The notes beneath the pieces are model-generated. The model saw only the letters and a program-made list of their open reading frames with translations. It did not search any database and was not told where the DNA came from. The translations under genes and the position numbers were made by a program. Of a DNA stretch of 64,000 nt, positions 39,835-50,100 are shown one piece after another. The stretch is from Actinomycetes bacterium (GTDB lineage Bacteria; Actinomycetota; Actinomycetes; Actinomycetales; Microbacteriaceae). Location of the stretch: the NCBI GenBank assembly GCA_029777095.1, contig JAKOTS010000111.1:19874-83873 (forward strand), given 5' to 3'. How positions within the stretch are numbered: the first letter of the stretch is position 1; every line of letters begins with the position of its first letter.

Positions 39835-41205
39835 CTAGCGTGCGCGCAATTCTTCTGCGACGAGGAACGCCAGCTCGAGCGACTGCTTGTGGTTCAGGCG
39901 CGGGTCGCACAGCGACTCGTAGCGCGTAGCAAGTGTCGCCTCGTCGATCATCTCGGAGCCGCCGAGGCACTCGGTCACATCGTCGCCCGTGAGCTCGACG
40001 TGGATGCCGCCGGGGTGCGTACCCACGGCGCGGTGCGCCTCGAAGAAGCCCTTGACCTCGTCGACCACGTCTTCGAATCGGCGGGTCTTGTAGCCGTTCG
40101 GCGTCGTGATGCCATTGCCGTGCATCGGGTCGGTGACCCAGAGCGGCTGCGCCCCGTATTCTTTGGTGGCCTCGAGCAATGCCGGCAGCGCGTCGCGGAT
40201 CTTGCCGGCGCCCATGCGGGTGATGAACGTCAGGCGCCCGGGCTCGCGCTCGGGGTCGAGCTTGTCAATCAGACGGTGCACCGTGTCGGGCGTCGTCGTC
40301 GGGCCAAGCTTGACACCAATGGGGTTGCGGATGCGCGAGAAGTAGTCGACGTGCGCGCCATCGAGGTCACGCGTCCGCTCGCCGATCCACAAGAAGTGCG
40401 CCGACGTGTTGTACGGCGTGTGGGTGCGCGAGTCGATGCGCGTCATCGGGCGTTCGTAGTCCATCAGCAGGCCCTCGTGGCCCGTGTAGAACTCGACGCT
40501 GCGAAGCTCGTCGAAGTTGGCTCCCGCCGCCTCCATGAACTTGATCGCACGATCGATCTCGCCGGCCAGCTGCTCGTAGCGCTGGTTGGCCGGGTTCGCG
40601 GCGAAGCCACGGTTCCAGCTGTGCACCTCACGCAGATCGGCGAAGCCACCCTGCGTGAATGCGCGAATGAGGTTCAGTGTGGATGCCGCCGTGTGGTAGC
40701 CGCGCAACAGTCGAGCGGGGTCTGCCGCACGTGATTCGGGCGTGAAATCAAAGCCGTTCACGATGTCGCCGCGGTACGCGGGCAGGGTGACATCGCCGCG
40801 GGTTTCGGTGTCGCTCGAGCGCGGCTTGGCGAACTGCCCAGCCATGCGGCCCATCTTCACTACCGGCATCGACGCGCCGTAGGTCAAGACGACTGCCATC
40901 TGCAGCACCGTCTTGACACGGTTGCGAATCTGGTCGGCGGTCGCGCCGGCGAACGTCTCGGCGCAGTCACCACCCTGCAGGAGGAACGCGTTGCCCGACG
41001 CTGCCTTTGCGAGGCGTTCCCGCAGGATATCGACCTCGCCCGCAAACACGAGCGGCGGGAGCGATGCGATCTCCGTAGAGACGGCTTCTACTGCCGAGAG
41101 GTCAGTCCACGACGGCTGCTGCTTGATCGGCAGGCTGCGCCAATAGTCAAGACCCTCGATCAACTGTTCGTTGGGACGAAGAGCCTGATCGGCGAGCTGC
41201 GACAC
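39835..41205 (-). CDS. aroG: Class II 3-deoxy-7-phosphoheptulonate synthase
   Basis: LLQGGDCAETF; VKMGRMAGQFAKPRS; WVTDPMHGNGIT; GGIHVELTGDDVTECLGG. Confidence 0.95.
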   Translation of the reverse strand: MSQLADQALRPNEQLIEGLDYWRSLPIKQQPSWTDLSAVEAVSTEIASLPPLVFAGEVDILRERLAKAASGNAFLLQGGDCAETFAGATADQIRNRVKTVLQMAVVLTYGASMPVVKMGRMAGQFAKPRSSDTETRGDVTLPAYRGDIVNGFDFTPESRAADPARLLRGYHTAASTLNLIRAFTQGGFADLREVHSWNRGFAANPANQRYEQLAGEIDRAIKFMEAAGANFDELRSVEFYTGHEGLLMDYERPMTRIDSRTHTPYNTSAHFLWIGERTRDLDGAHVDYFSRIRNPIGVKLGPTTTPDTVHRLIDKLDPEREPGRLTFITRMGAGKIRDALPALLEATKEYGAQPLWVTDPMHGNGITTPNGYKTRRFEDVVDEVKGFFEAHRAVGTHPGGIHVELTGDDVTECLGGSEMIDEATLATRYESLCDPRLNHKQSLELAFLVAEELRAR

Positions 41206-41316
41206 GGGCGTGGTTCCTATTCTTTAGGGGTGCGTAGCGCGAAAATGCGCACCCTTCAAGTCTAGCCCGCCAGGCGCGCCGTTCGGGCCGGGGCCCCGTG
41301 CACCACAATGGCGCCG

Positions 41317-42006
41317 TTACTGCCCTCGCGTGGCGATGCGCTCCTTCACCGCGGAGGCGTAGACATCGTCGTATTCCTGTTCACCGAGGGCCTGCAACGC
41401 GACCATGATCTCGTCGGTGACGGAGCGCAGAATAAAGCGGTCGCTCTCCATGCCCGCGAAACGCGAGAAGTCGAGGGGTTCGCCGATCACGATGCCGACG
41501 CGGCCAATGCGAGGCAGGGTCCGACCGATCGGCATGACCTTCTCGGTGTCGACCATCACGAGCGGCACGACGGGCACGCCCGCCTCAAGCGCCATCCGCG
41601 CAAGTCCCGTGCGCCCGCGGTAGAGCTTCCCGTCGGGGCTCCGCGTCCCTTCGGGGTAGATCCCGAGCAGGTCGCCGCGCCCAAGCACCATCAAACCGGT
41701 GTTGAGCGATGCCTCAGATGCCTTGCCGCCCGAGCGATCGATCGGAATCTGCCCGGTCAGCTTCATGAAGTTGCGGGTCGCCCAGCCCTTGATGCCGCGG
41801 CCCGTGAAGTAGTCGCTCTTTGCAAGAAACGACACCGAGCGGTCGATCATCAGCGGCAAGAAGACCGAGTCGCTCACTGAGAGGTGGTTGCTCGCAAGGA
41901 TCGCCGAGCCCTGCGTCGGGATGTTCTCGCTCCCGACGACCCATGGCCGAAAGACGGCGCGCACGATCGGCCCGACCACCACGTATTTCATGAACCAATA
42001 AAACAT
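41317..42006 (-). CDS. 1-acyl-sn-glycerol-3-phosphate acyltransferase (PlsC family)
   Basis: ILASNHLSVSDSVFLPL (NHxxxxD), GIYPEGTRSPDG. Confidence 0.9.
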   Translation of the reverse strand: MFYWFMKYVVVGPIVRAVFRPWVVGSENIPTQGSAILASNHLSVSDSVFLPLMIDRSVSFLAKSDYFTGRGIKGWATRNFMKLTGQIPIDRSGGKASEASLNTGLMVLGRGDLLGIYPEGTRSPDGKLYRGRTGLARMALEAGVPVVPLVMVDTEKVMPIGRTLPRIGRVGIVIGEPLDFSRFAGMESDRFILRSVTDEIMVALQALGEQEYDDVYASAVKERIATRGQ

Positions 42007-42036
42007 TGAACCCCAGCATGCCGCCTCGCGGGGCGA

Positions 42037-42972
42037 TCAGCTAGCCTGACGCGCCAAATTCGCGGCACCAATCAGGCCCGCGTCGTTCTCAAGCTCGGCG
42101 ATCGCGATGTCGGCCACCGGCCGAAACCCACGCGCGGGTACGTGGGCGCGGTACGCTTCCTCGATCGGCGCGCGCAGCCGCTCCCCCAGTTGGGCAACGC
42201 CGCCCCCGATCACAAATACCCCCGGATCGAGCGCGGCAGTCAGCTGTCCGCACGTTTCGCCGATGGCGGATGCCACGGTCCGCAACGCTTCATTGGCGCC
42301 CGGGTCGTCCTGCAACACCAGCTCCGAAATCGTCGCCCCGCTGAGCCTGCCGCGCTGTGTGCGAGCCGCAGCGAGCCCAATGCCGATGCCACCGGCATCC
42401 GCAATCTCGTTTGCGATCCGCTGCAAAGCCCGCCCCGAGGCATACTGCTCGATGCAACCTCGCTGGCCACAGCCGCACGGGAGGCCGTCGCGAATGTGGC
42501 GAGTGTGACCGAGTTCGGCGGCGACGCCGTGGCCGCCGCGATACAGCTCGCCGCCCGCCACCACCGCTCCCCCGATTCCCGTGCCGATAGTGAGCATCAC
42601 GAAGTCGCGATAGCCGCGCCCGGCACCAAACTGATACTCCGCCCAGCCCGCAGCGTTCGCGTCGTTCTCGATCGCCACTGGCAGGCCGAGTCGTGCTTCG
42701 AGCCGCGGCCGAATCGCCTCATTGCGCCACGGAATGTTCACGCCGAAATAGATTGTCGAGCGCGCGCTGTCGATAAAACCCGCCGCGGCAACGCCGACGG
42801 CCGCAACGTCGTGCCCCGCACGAAGCTCATCGACCATTTCTTCGACCGCATGCTCGATGTCGGGCACACCGGCGGGCGTTGCGATGCGGGTGCTCGCGAT
42901 CACGGTGCCGTGTTCATCGACGACACCGCCGGCGATCTTCGTGCCACCAATATCGATGCCGACCGTCAGCAC
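42037..42972 (-). CDS. ROK family sugar kinase (glucokinase-like)
   Basis: VGIDIGGTKIAGGVVD; HGVAAELGHTRHIRDGLPCGCGQRGCIEQYASG; GGAGG RBS. Confidence 0.92.
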   Translation of the reverse strand: MLTVGIDIGGTKIAGGVVDEHGTVIASTRIATPAGVPDIEHAVEEMVDELRAGHDVAAVGVAAAGFIDSARSTIYFGVNIPWRNEAIRPRLEARLGLPVAIENDANAAGWAEYQFGAGRGYRDFVMLTIGTGIGGAVVAGGELYRGGHGVAAELGHTRHIRDGLPCGCGQRGCIEQYASGRALQRIANEIADAGGIGIGLAAARTQRGRLSGATISELVLQDDPGANEALRTVASAIGETCGQLTAALDPGVFVIGGGVAQLGERLRAPIEEAYRAHVPARGFRPVADIAIAELENDAGLIGAANLARQAS

Positions 42973-43116
42973 AACGCCTCCAAGCGCGTGGCCGCGTTGC
43001 CGCAAATGGGCTGTGGATGCCGCGGCTCACACGCGAGAAGTCTACTGCGCGGGATCGCCCAGATAGGCTGTCCACACATCCGAATGCACCGCCCTGCTGG
43101 TACCGAAGGAGTTACC

Positions 43117-44940
43117 GTGATCGAATTCGATGTCCCTGCCGTCGTCCCGGCCGACCCGACCGCCAATGTCAGCGATCTCCTTGTCGAGCGAGTGAAAGCG
43201 ACGCCCAACCTTGCCCTGTTCGCCGTGCCCGAAAACGGCGGATGGCGCGACGTCACGGCGGCCGAGTTTCAACGCCAGGTGATCGCCGTCGCAAAGGGAT
43301 TCATCGCCTCGGGAATCGCACCGGGCGACAAGGTCGGCTTCCTCGCGCGGACCACCTATGACTGGACCCTCATCGACTTTGCGCTGTTCTATGCCGGCGC
43401 TGTGATGGTGCCGATCTACGAAACGAGTGCTCCGGCGCAGATTCACTGGAACCTGGAGGACTCCGGCGCGATAGCGATCATCGTCGAGTCCCCCGAGCAC
43501 GCCGCCCGCCTTGACGAGGTTCGCGGCGACCTCCCGCTCATTCGCGAGGTGTGGCAGATGCATCTGGGTGCCGTTGCCAAGCTCATCGATGCTGGCAAAG
43601 ACGTCGCCGATGATGAGGTCGAGCGTCGGCGCACGATCGCGAACGGCGACGACATCGCGACGCTGATCTACACCTCGGGTTCGATGGGTCGGCCGAAGGG
43701 TTGCGTGCTGACGCACTCGAACTTTGTCGAGCTCAGCCGCAACTCGGCCGTGGCGCTGAACGACGTGCTGTCGGTGCCGAACTCATCGACGCTCCTGTTC
43801 ATCACGACGGCGCACGTGTTTGCCCGGTTCATCTCGATCCTCGACATTCACGCAGGCGTGAAGACGGGCCACGAACCCGACACCTCGAATCTCCTCCCCG
43901 CACTGTCGTCGTTCCAACCAACGTTCCTGCTCGCGGTTCCGCGTGTCTTTGAAAAGGTTTACAACGCCTCAGAGCAACGGGCCGAAGGCGAGGGGAAGGG
44001 CAAGATCTTCCGCGCCGCGGCCGCAACCGCGATCGAGCACTCGCGTCTGAGCGAGGCGGGCGAGAAGATCCCGTTCGGCATGAAGGTCAAGTTCGCCATC
44101 TTCGACAAGCTCGTCTACGCCAAGCTTCGCGCGGCGATGGGCGGCCGAGTGCAGTACGCGGTCTCGGGATCGGCACCGCTTGGCGCCCGCCTCGGCCACT
44201 TCTTCCACAGCCTCGGCATCGTCATCCTCGAGGGCTACGGCCTCACCGAGACCACGGCGCCGGCAACCGTCAACCTGGCGACCAAGTCGAAAATTGGCAG
44301 CGTCGGCCCGGCGCTTCCCGGCGTCGGCGTGCGCATCGACGACGAGGGCGAGATCTCGGTTCGCGGCATCAACGTCTTCAAGGAGTACTGGCGAAACCCG
44401 GAGGCCACCGCTGCATCATTCGATGGCGACTGGTTCAAGACCGGTGACCTCGGGGCGTTCGACAGCGAGGGGTTCCTCACCGTCACGGGCCGCATCAAAG
44501 AGATCATCGTCACGGCCGGCGGCAAGAACGTCGCACCCGCCGCGCTCGAAGACCCGGTGCGGGCCAACCCGATCGTGGGACAGGTCGTCGCCGTCGGCGA
44601 CCAGAAGCCGTTCATCGGCGCGCTCATCACCCTCGACCCCGAGATGCTGCCCGCCTGGCTCGCCAACAACAAGCTCGATGCCACGATGAGCCTTGCCGAG
44701 GCGGCGAAAAATAGCGCGGTGCGTGCCGAGGTCCAGCGCGCGATCGACATCGCCAATTCGCAGGTCTCGCGAGCAGAGTCGATTCGCAAGTTCACGATTC
44801 TGCCCACCGAGTTCACCGAGGCATCCGGCCATCTCACGCCAAAGCTCAGCATCAAGCGAGGTGTGATCCTGAAGGACTACGCCGACGTGATCGAAGAGCT
44901 GTACAGCGTGCCGGTCGCAACCGCGAACATCTCGATCTAG
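43117..44940 (+). CDS. Long-chain fatty acid--CoA ligase/AMP-dependent synthetase
   Basis: YTSGSMGRPKGCVLTHSNF; GYGLTETTAPATV; GAAGGAG RBS before GTG 43117. Confidence 0.92.
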   Translation: MIEFDVPAVVPADPTANVSDLLVERVKATPNLALFAVPENGGWRDVTAAEFQRQVIAVAKGFIASGIAPGDKVGFLARTTYDWTLIDFALFYAGAVMVPIYETSAPAQIHWNLEDSGAIAIIVESPEHAARLDEVRGDLPLIREVWQMHLGAVAKLIDAGKDVADDEVERRRTIANGDDIATLIYTSGSMGRPKGCVLTHSNFVELSRNSAVALNDVLSVPNSSTLLFITTAHVFARFISILDIHAGVKTGHEPDTSNLLPALSSFQPTFLLAVPRVFEKVYNASEQRAEGEGKGKIFRAAAATAIEHSRLSEAGEKIPFGMKVKFAIFDKLVYAKLRAAMGGRVQYAVSGSAPLGARLGHFFHSLGIVILEGYGLTETTAPATVNLATKSKIGSVGPALPGVGVRIDDEGEISVRGINVFKEYWRNPEATAASFDGDWFKTGDLGAFDSEGFLTVTGRIKEIIVTAGGKNVAPAALEDPVRANPIVGQVVAVGDQKPFIGALITLDPEMLPAWLANNKLDATMSLAEAAKNSAVRAEVQRAIDIANSQVSRAESIRKFTILPTEFTEASGHLTPKLSIKRGVILKDYADVIEELYSVPVATANISI

Positions 44941-44949
44941 CCGTTATAC

Positions 44950-45002
44950 GCGAGCGGGCCCCGCACGACACTTGATTCCAAGTTCGCGCGGGGCCCGCTC
45001 GC
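44950..45002. terminator. Hairpin terminator between acyl-CoA ligase and def (convergent)
   Basis: GCGAGCGGGCCCCGC ... GCGGGGCCCGCTCGC perfect 15-bp stem. Confidence 0.75.
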
Positions 45003-45107
45003 GTTGTTGCACACGTGTGAAACGGTCGCGGTGATCGACGTTAAGTCCCGTTGCAGGCGTCAGCGCCGACAGAACGCGCGGAGAAGCACGCGCAGGGCAT
45101 CACGCGC

Positions 45108-45599
45108 CTAGAACCACGCGCTTTCGCGCACCTCGCGCATTGCGATGCGGCGCTGCTCCGGCGAAAGCCGCTCAAGGTAGAGCATGCCGTCCAGGTGATC
45201 GGTCTCGTGCTGGAGCGCCTGCGCCATGAGCCCCTCACCAGAAAGCTCAATCTCGGCACCGTCGAGGTCGATGCCCACGACCCGTGCGAACGGGTAGCGC
45301 AGCGCCGGGTGCCAGAGGTCGGGCACCGAAAGGCAGCCTTCCTGGATGTACTCAGGCTCACCAGACACCTCGACGATGCGCGGGTTCAAGATGTAGCCGA
45401 TCTCGCCGTCGACGTGATAGCTGAACGCGCGCAGGGCCACACCGATCTGCGGGGCCGCGACACCCGCGCGCCCAGGCAGCTCGACAGTGTCGATGAGGTC
45501 GGTCACGAGCGCGCGAACGCCCTCGTCGATCACGGTGATTTCGGCGCACGCCGCCTTCAGTACGGGGTCTCCGAAGGTACGGATTGGTCGGATTGCCAC
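45108..45599 (-). CDS. def: Peptide deformylase
   Basis: GVAAPQIGV, EGCLSVPD, QHETDHLDGMLYLE. Confidence 0.96.
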   Translation of the reverse strand: MAIRPIRTFGDPVLKAACAEITVIDEGVRALVTDLIDTVELPGRAGVAAPQIGVALRAFSYHVDGEIGYILNPRIVEVSGEPEYIQEGCLSVPDLWHPALRYPFARVVGIDLDGAEIELSGEGLMAQALQHETDHLDGMLYLERLSPEQRRIAMREVRESAWF

Positions 45600-45605
45600 G
45601 AGCGG

Positions 45606-47042
45606 TTAGGCCGCGGCCGGGAGGACGCGAAGGCCCTCGATCACCTTGGCCGCCAGCGTGCGGGCGGCCAGACGGGTCTCGGGCTGGAGCTCGGAGAAGC
45701 GGATCGCCGTACCCGCCGCAATCTGCGGGTCGTAGGGCACGCGCACCACGTCGCGAACCCGCGTGCGGAAGTGCGCCTCGACCTCATCCTGTCGCACCAC
45801 GGATGCCCCGGGGCGCGCAGTGTTCAGCACGACAACTGCGCTCCGCACCAGCGACTCAAAGCCGTTGGTCTCGAGCCAGGTCAGGGTCTCGGACGCGAGG
45901 CGCGCCTCGTCGACGCTCATTCCCGCAACCACCACCAACTGATCGGCCAGATCCAGCGTCGCGCCCATCACTGAGTGCACGATGCCGGTGCCGGTGTCGG
46001 TGAGCACGAGCGAGTAGTAGTGCGCCGCGATCTCGGCAACGTGCCGGTAATCCTCGTCGCTGAACGCCTCGCTGACGTGCGGATCGGTTTCAGAAGCGAG
46101 CACGTCAAGGCGCGTCTCGTCGCGGGTCACGATCGTCGACACATCGCTGTACCCGTGCACCTTGTCACGGCCTCGCACGAGGTCGCGCACCGTCTTGCCG
46201 CTCGGCCGGTCGATGCGCTCAGAGAGCGTACCTCGGTCTGGGTTTGCGTCGACTGCAATGACGCGATCGTCGCGTGCATCGGCGAGCGCCATGCCGAGCA
46301 GCGTCGTAATTGTGGTCTTGCCTACGCCACCCTTGCGCGAGAGCACGGGCACGAAACGCGCCCCGCCCGCCAGCGGCGCGGCGATGCGACGATCAAGTTC
46401 TTTTCTTGCCAGCACCTTCTTGCTCGCGCCAAGGTTCACCCTCCGGCCAGAAATCGAGTACACCAGCTGACGCCACGGACCCTCGGGCTCCGGGCGCACA
46501 ACGCGGGCAGGGTCAAGCAGGCGGTCCGACGTCAACAGGTCAGCCGTCTCGCGATCCGCGCTGGCAAGGTCGTCGAGGCGCTTCGATGCGAGCACGCTCG
46601 GCTCGGGCCGTGCCGATACCCGCTCCAGGTCCTGCGCGGAGCGCGCGGCGGCGGCCGCCGGCTGGGGCGCTGGAATCGATTCGTCCACAACCTCATCGTG
46701 GGCGGCAAACTCTTCGGTGTCAACGACAGCCGTCACGCCGGTGTCGGCGATCACCGTGGCGTCTTCGATGACCTCGGCCGCCGAGACTGCGTCGGTGTCG
46801 TGGTGTGCGGCATCCACCTCGGTGGCCGCGACCGGTCCGGTATCAAACGAGAGTAGCGCTGGGCCATCTTCAAGGTCGCCCTCGAAGTAGTCATCGTCAT
46901 CGTCGTTGTGCAGTTCGACGGCCACGTGCGCGGTCGCGCCCCCAAGCAGCGGGATGCTCGTCGTGTCGGCTCCCCCGGCGGCGTCGAGCACGCCCGGGTC
47001 GCCACCCTCCGGTTGGGTGGTGTCGTTCTTGTTCGTAGTCAA
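45606..47042 (-). CDS. MinD/ParA-type ATPase with long acidic disordered N-terminus (EspI-like)
   Basis: SRKGGVGKTTITTLLG; AVDANPDRGTLSERI; Asp/Glu-rich first ~160 aa; TTG 47042 preceded by GGAGATGCACC. Confidence 0.82.
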   Translation of the reverse strand: MTTNKNDTTQPEGGDPGVLDAAGGADTTSIPLLGGATAHVAVELHNDDDDDYFEGDLEDGPALLSFDTGPVAATEVDAAHHDTDAVSAAEVIEDATVIADTGVTAVVDTEEFAAHDEVVDESIPAPQPAAAAARSAQDLERVSARPEPSVLASKRLDDLASADRETADLLTSDRLLDPARVVRPEPEGPWRQLVYSISGRRVNLGASKKVLARKELDRRIAAPLAGGARFVPVLSRKGGVGKTTITTLLGMALADARDDRVIAVDANPDRGTLSERIDRPSGKTVRDLVRGRDKVHGYSDVSTIVTRDETRLDVLASETDPHVSEAFSDEDYRHVAEIAAHYYSLVLTDTGTGIVHSVMGATLDLADQLVVVAGMSVDEARLASETLTWLETNGFESLVRSAVVVLNTARPGASVVRQDEVEAHFRTRVRDVVRVPYDPQIAAGTAIRFSELQPETRLAARTLAAKVIEGLRVLPAAA

Positions 47043-47064
47043 GGTGCATCTCCAAAGCGGTCGC

Positions 47065-47101
47065 CCTTGTGCGGGGCATGGGGCGCATGCCCCGCACAAG
47101 G
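47065..47101 (-). terminator. Perfect 16-bp hairpin immediately after the pyc stop and upstream of the MinD-like gene
   Basis: CCTTGTGCGGGGCATG-GGGCG-CATGCCCCGCACAAGG. Confidence 0.7.
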
Positions 47102-50100
47102 TTAGTGCTCTGGGTGGATTACCACCAAAAGATCGCCCGCGTCAACCTGTTGAGTGGCATCAATCGCAACCCGTTGCACGACGCCCGCAACCGGCGCGGT
47201 GATTGCCGCTTCCATCTTCATCGCCTCAATGGATGCCACGGGTTGGCCGGCCGCGACAACGTCTCCGACAGCCGCCCTCAGCGTCACAACGCCCGAGAAC
47301 GGCGCGGCGACCTGACCCGACTTGCTCGTGTCGGCTTTTTCGGCCAGACGCGAGTCGACCTCGACGCTCCGGTCGCGCGCATAGACGGGCCGAAGCTGGC
47401 CGTTGAGCGTGGTCATTACGGTGCGAAGTCCCTTCGGATCGACCTCGCCGATTGCTTCAAGCCCGACGTAGAGTCGCACGCCCTTATCGATTTCGACGAC
47501 GTGCTCCTGGCCGGGCGCGAGCCCGTAAAGGTAGTCAGCCGAATCGAGCACCGAGAGGTCACCGAAGACTTCGCGCACCTGCGCGAGGCTCCGAGCGGGA
47601 GCGGGAAACAGGAGCCGGTTGAGCGCGGCGCGGCGCGTTGCGGAGCCGGCGCCGAGGGCGTCCTCGTCTTCTTCGCTGATCGGCTCGATGTCGATCTTCA
47701 CTTCACGGCCAGCCAACACCTTCGAACGGAACGGCTCTGGCCATCCGCCCGGCAACTCGCCAAGCTCGCCAGCCATAAAGCCGACCACCGAGTCCGGCAC
47801 ATCGTAGCGCTCCGGGTGCTCCTCAAAGTCACTCGGATCGGCGCGGACCGCGGCAAGATAGAGGGCGAGATCACCCACCACCTTCGATGACGGTGTCACC
47901 TTTGGCACGCGCCCGAGGATCTTGTTCGCCGCCGCGTACATGTCTTCAATGAGCTCGAAGTCGTCGGCAAGACCGAGCGCGATCGCCTGCTGGCGGAGGT
48001 TCGAGAGCTGTCCGCCGGGAATCTCGTGGTGGTACACACGACCGGTCGGGCCCGACAGCCCAGATTCGAACGGGCGGTACAGCATCCGCACCGATTCCCA
48101 ATACGGTTCCAGGGCCGAGGCCGCCTCGAGGTCGATGCCGGTGTCACGCTCCGTGTGCGCGAGCGCGGCGATCAACGACGACATCGATGGTTGGCTGGTC
48201 GTGCCCGCCATCGGCGCCGAGGCAACATCTACCGCGTCGGCTCCGGCATCCGATGCCGCGAGCAGAGTCGCAAGCTGGCCACCGGGGGTATCGTGCGTGT
48301 GCACGTGCACCGGGAGGTCGAAGTTCTCCCGCAGCGCGGTCACGAGGCGGGATGCCGCAGCCGGCCGCAGGAGCCCCGCCATGTCTTTGATCGCCAACAC
48401 GTGGGCGCCGGCGTCGACAATCTGCTCCGCGAGGCGCAGGTAGTAGTCGAGCGTGTAGAGGTCTTCGCCAGGGTTCAGGAGATCGCCGGTGTAGCAAAGT
48501 GCGACCTCGGCGACCGTCGTGCCGGTGGCACGCACGGCGTCGATTGCTGGACGCATCTGCTCGACATCGTTGAGGGCATCGAAGATTCTGAAGATGTCGA
48601 CACCGGTGTCGGCGGCCTCCCGCACGAATGCGTCGGTGACCTCGGTCGGGTACGGCGTGTAGCCGACCGTGTTGCGACCGCGCAACAGCATCTGCAGGGC
48701 GAGGTTCGGCATCGTCTCGCGCAGCTTCGCGAGGCGGTCCCAGGGGTCTTCGCCTAGGAAGCGCAGGGCGACGTCGTAGGTCGCGCCGCCCCAGGCCTCC
48801 ACCGAGAACAGCTCGGGCGTCAGCCGGGCAACGTAGGGCGCAACAAGCGTGAGGTCCCTCGTGCGCAGGCGGGTCGCCAGGAGCGACTGGTGCGCGTCGC
48901 GGAACGTCGTCTCGGTAACCGCAAGCGCCTTTTGCTCGCGCAGCGCGCGGGCAAAGCCGTCGGGGCCGAGTTCAAGCAGCCGCTGGCGTGAGCCGGCGGG
49001 TGCGGGCTGCCCCAGATCGAGCACGGGCAATTTGGATGCCGGGTTCACGGTGATCGGGTTCGACCCGTTCGGCTTGTTCACGGTGACGTCGACGAGCCAG
49101 TTCAGAATCTTCGTGCCGCGGTCCTTCGACTCGCGGCCGCGAAGCAGCTCTGGGCGCTCGTCGATGAACGAGGTGCTCAGATCACCCTTCTTGAACGATG
49201 CATCATCGAGCACCGCCTGCAGGAACGGGATGTTCGTTGCGACGCCGCGGATACGGAACTCCGCCAGGGCCCGCCGCGAACGACTGACGGCCGTCTGGTA
49301 GTCCCGGCCGCGGCAGGTGAGCTTTGTCAGCATCGAGTCGAAGTAGGGGCTGATCTGTGCGCCGGGGTTGATCGTGCCGCCGTCAAGGCGAACACCCGCG
49401 CCGCCCGGTGAGCGATATGTGGTGATCTTGCCCGTGTCGGGGCGAAAACCCTGCGTCGGGTCTTCGGTTGTGATGCGGCACTGCAGCGCAAAACCGCGCT
49501 GGCGAATGTTGCTCTGTTCGAGCCCGAGCTCGGCGAGCGTCGCACCCGCGGCAATGCGCATCTGCGCCTGCACGAGGTCGACATCGGTGATCTCTTCTGT
49601 CACCGTGTGCTCGACCTGGATGCGCGGGTTCATCTCGATAAAGACGTGCGTGCCCGCGCGCGCGCCGACGGTGTCGACGAGAAACTCAACGGTGCCGGCG
49701 TTGACGTAGCCAATCGAGCGCGCAAACGCGACTGCGTCGCGGTGGAGCGCGGCGCGCAGCTCGTCAGAAATGTTCGGCGCCGGGGCGATCTCGATCACCT
49801 TCTGGTGACGGCGCTGCACCGAGCAGTCGCGCTCAAACAGGTGCACGGTGCCACCTTCGGCATCGGCGAGAATTTGTACCTCAATGTGGCGAGGCCGAAG
49901 CACGGCCTGCTCGAGGAACATTGTCGGGTCACCGAACGCGCTGTCGGCCTCGCGCATCGCCTCGGCCAGCGCGGGGGCCAGCTCGTCTTTCGTCTCGACC
50001 CGGCGCATCCCGCGCCCTCCGCCGCCGGCGACCGCTTTCGCGAACAGTGGGAAGCCGATCGCCTCCGCCCCGGCGAGGAGCTCATCGATGTCGCGCGAGG

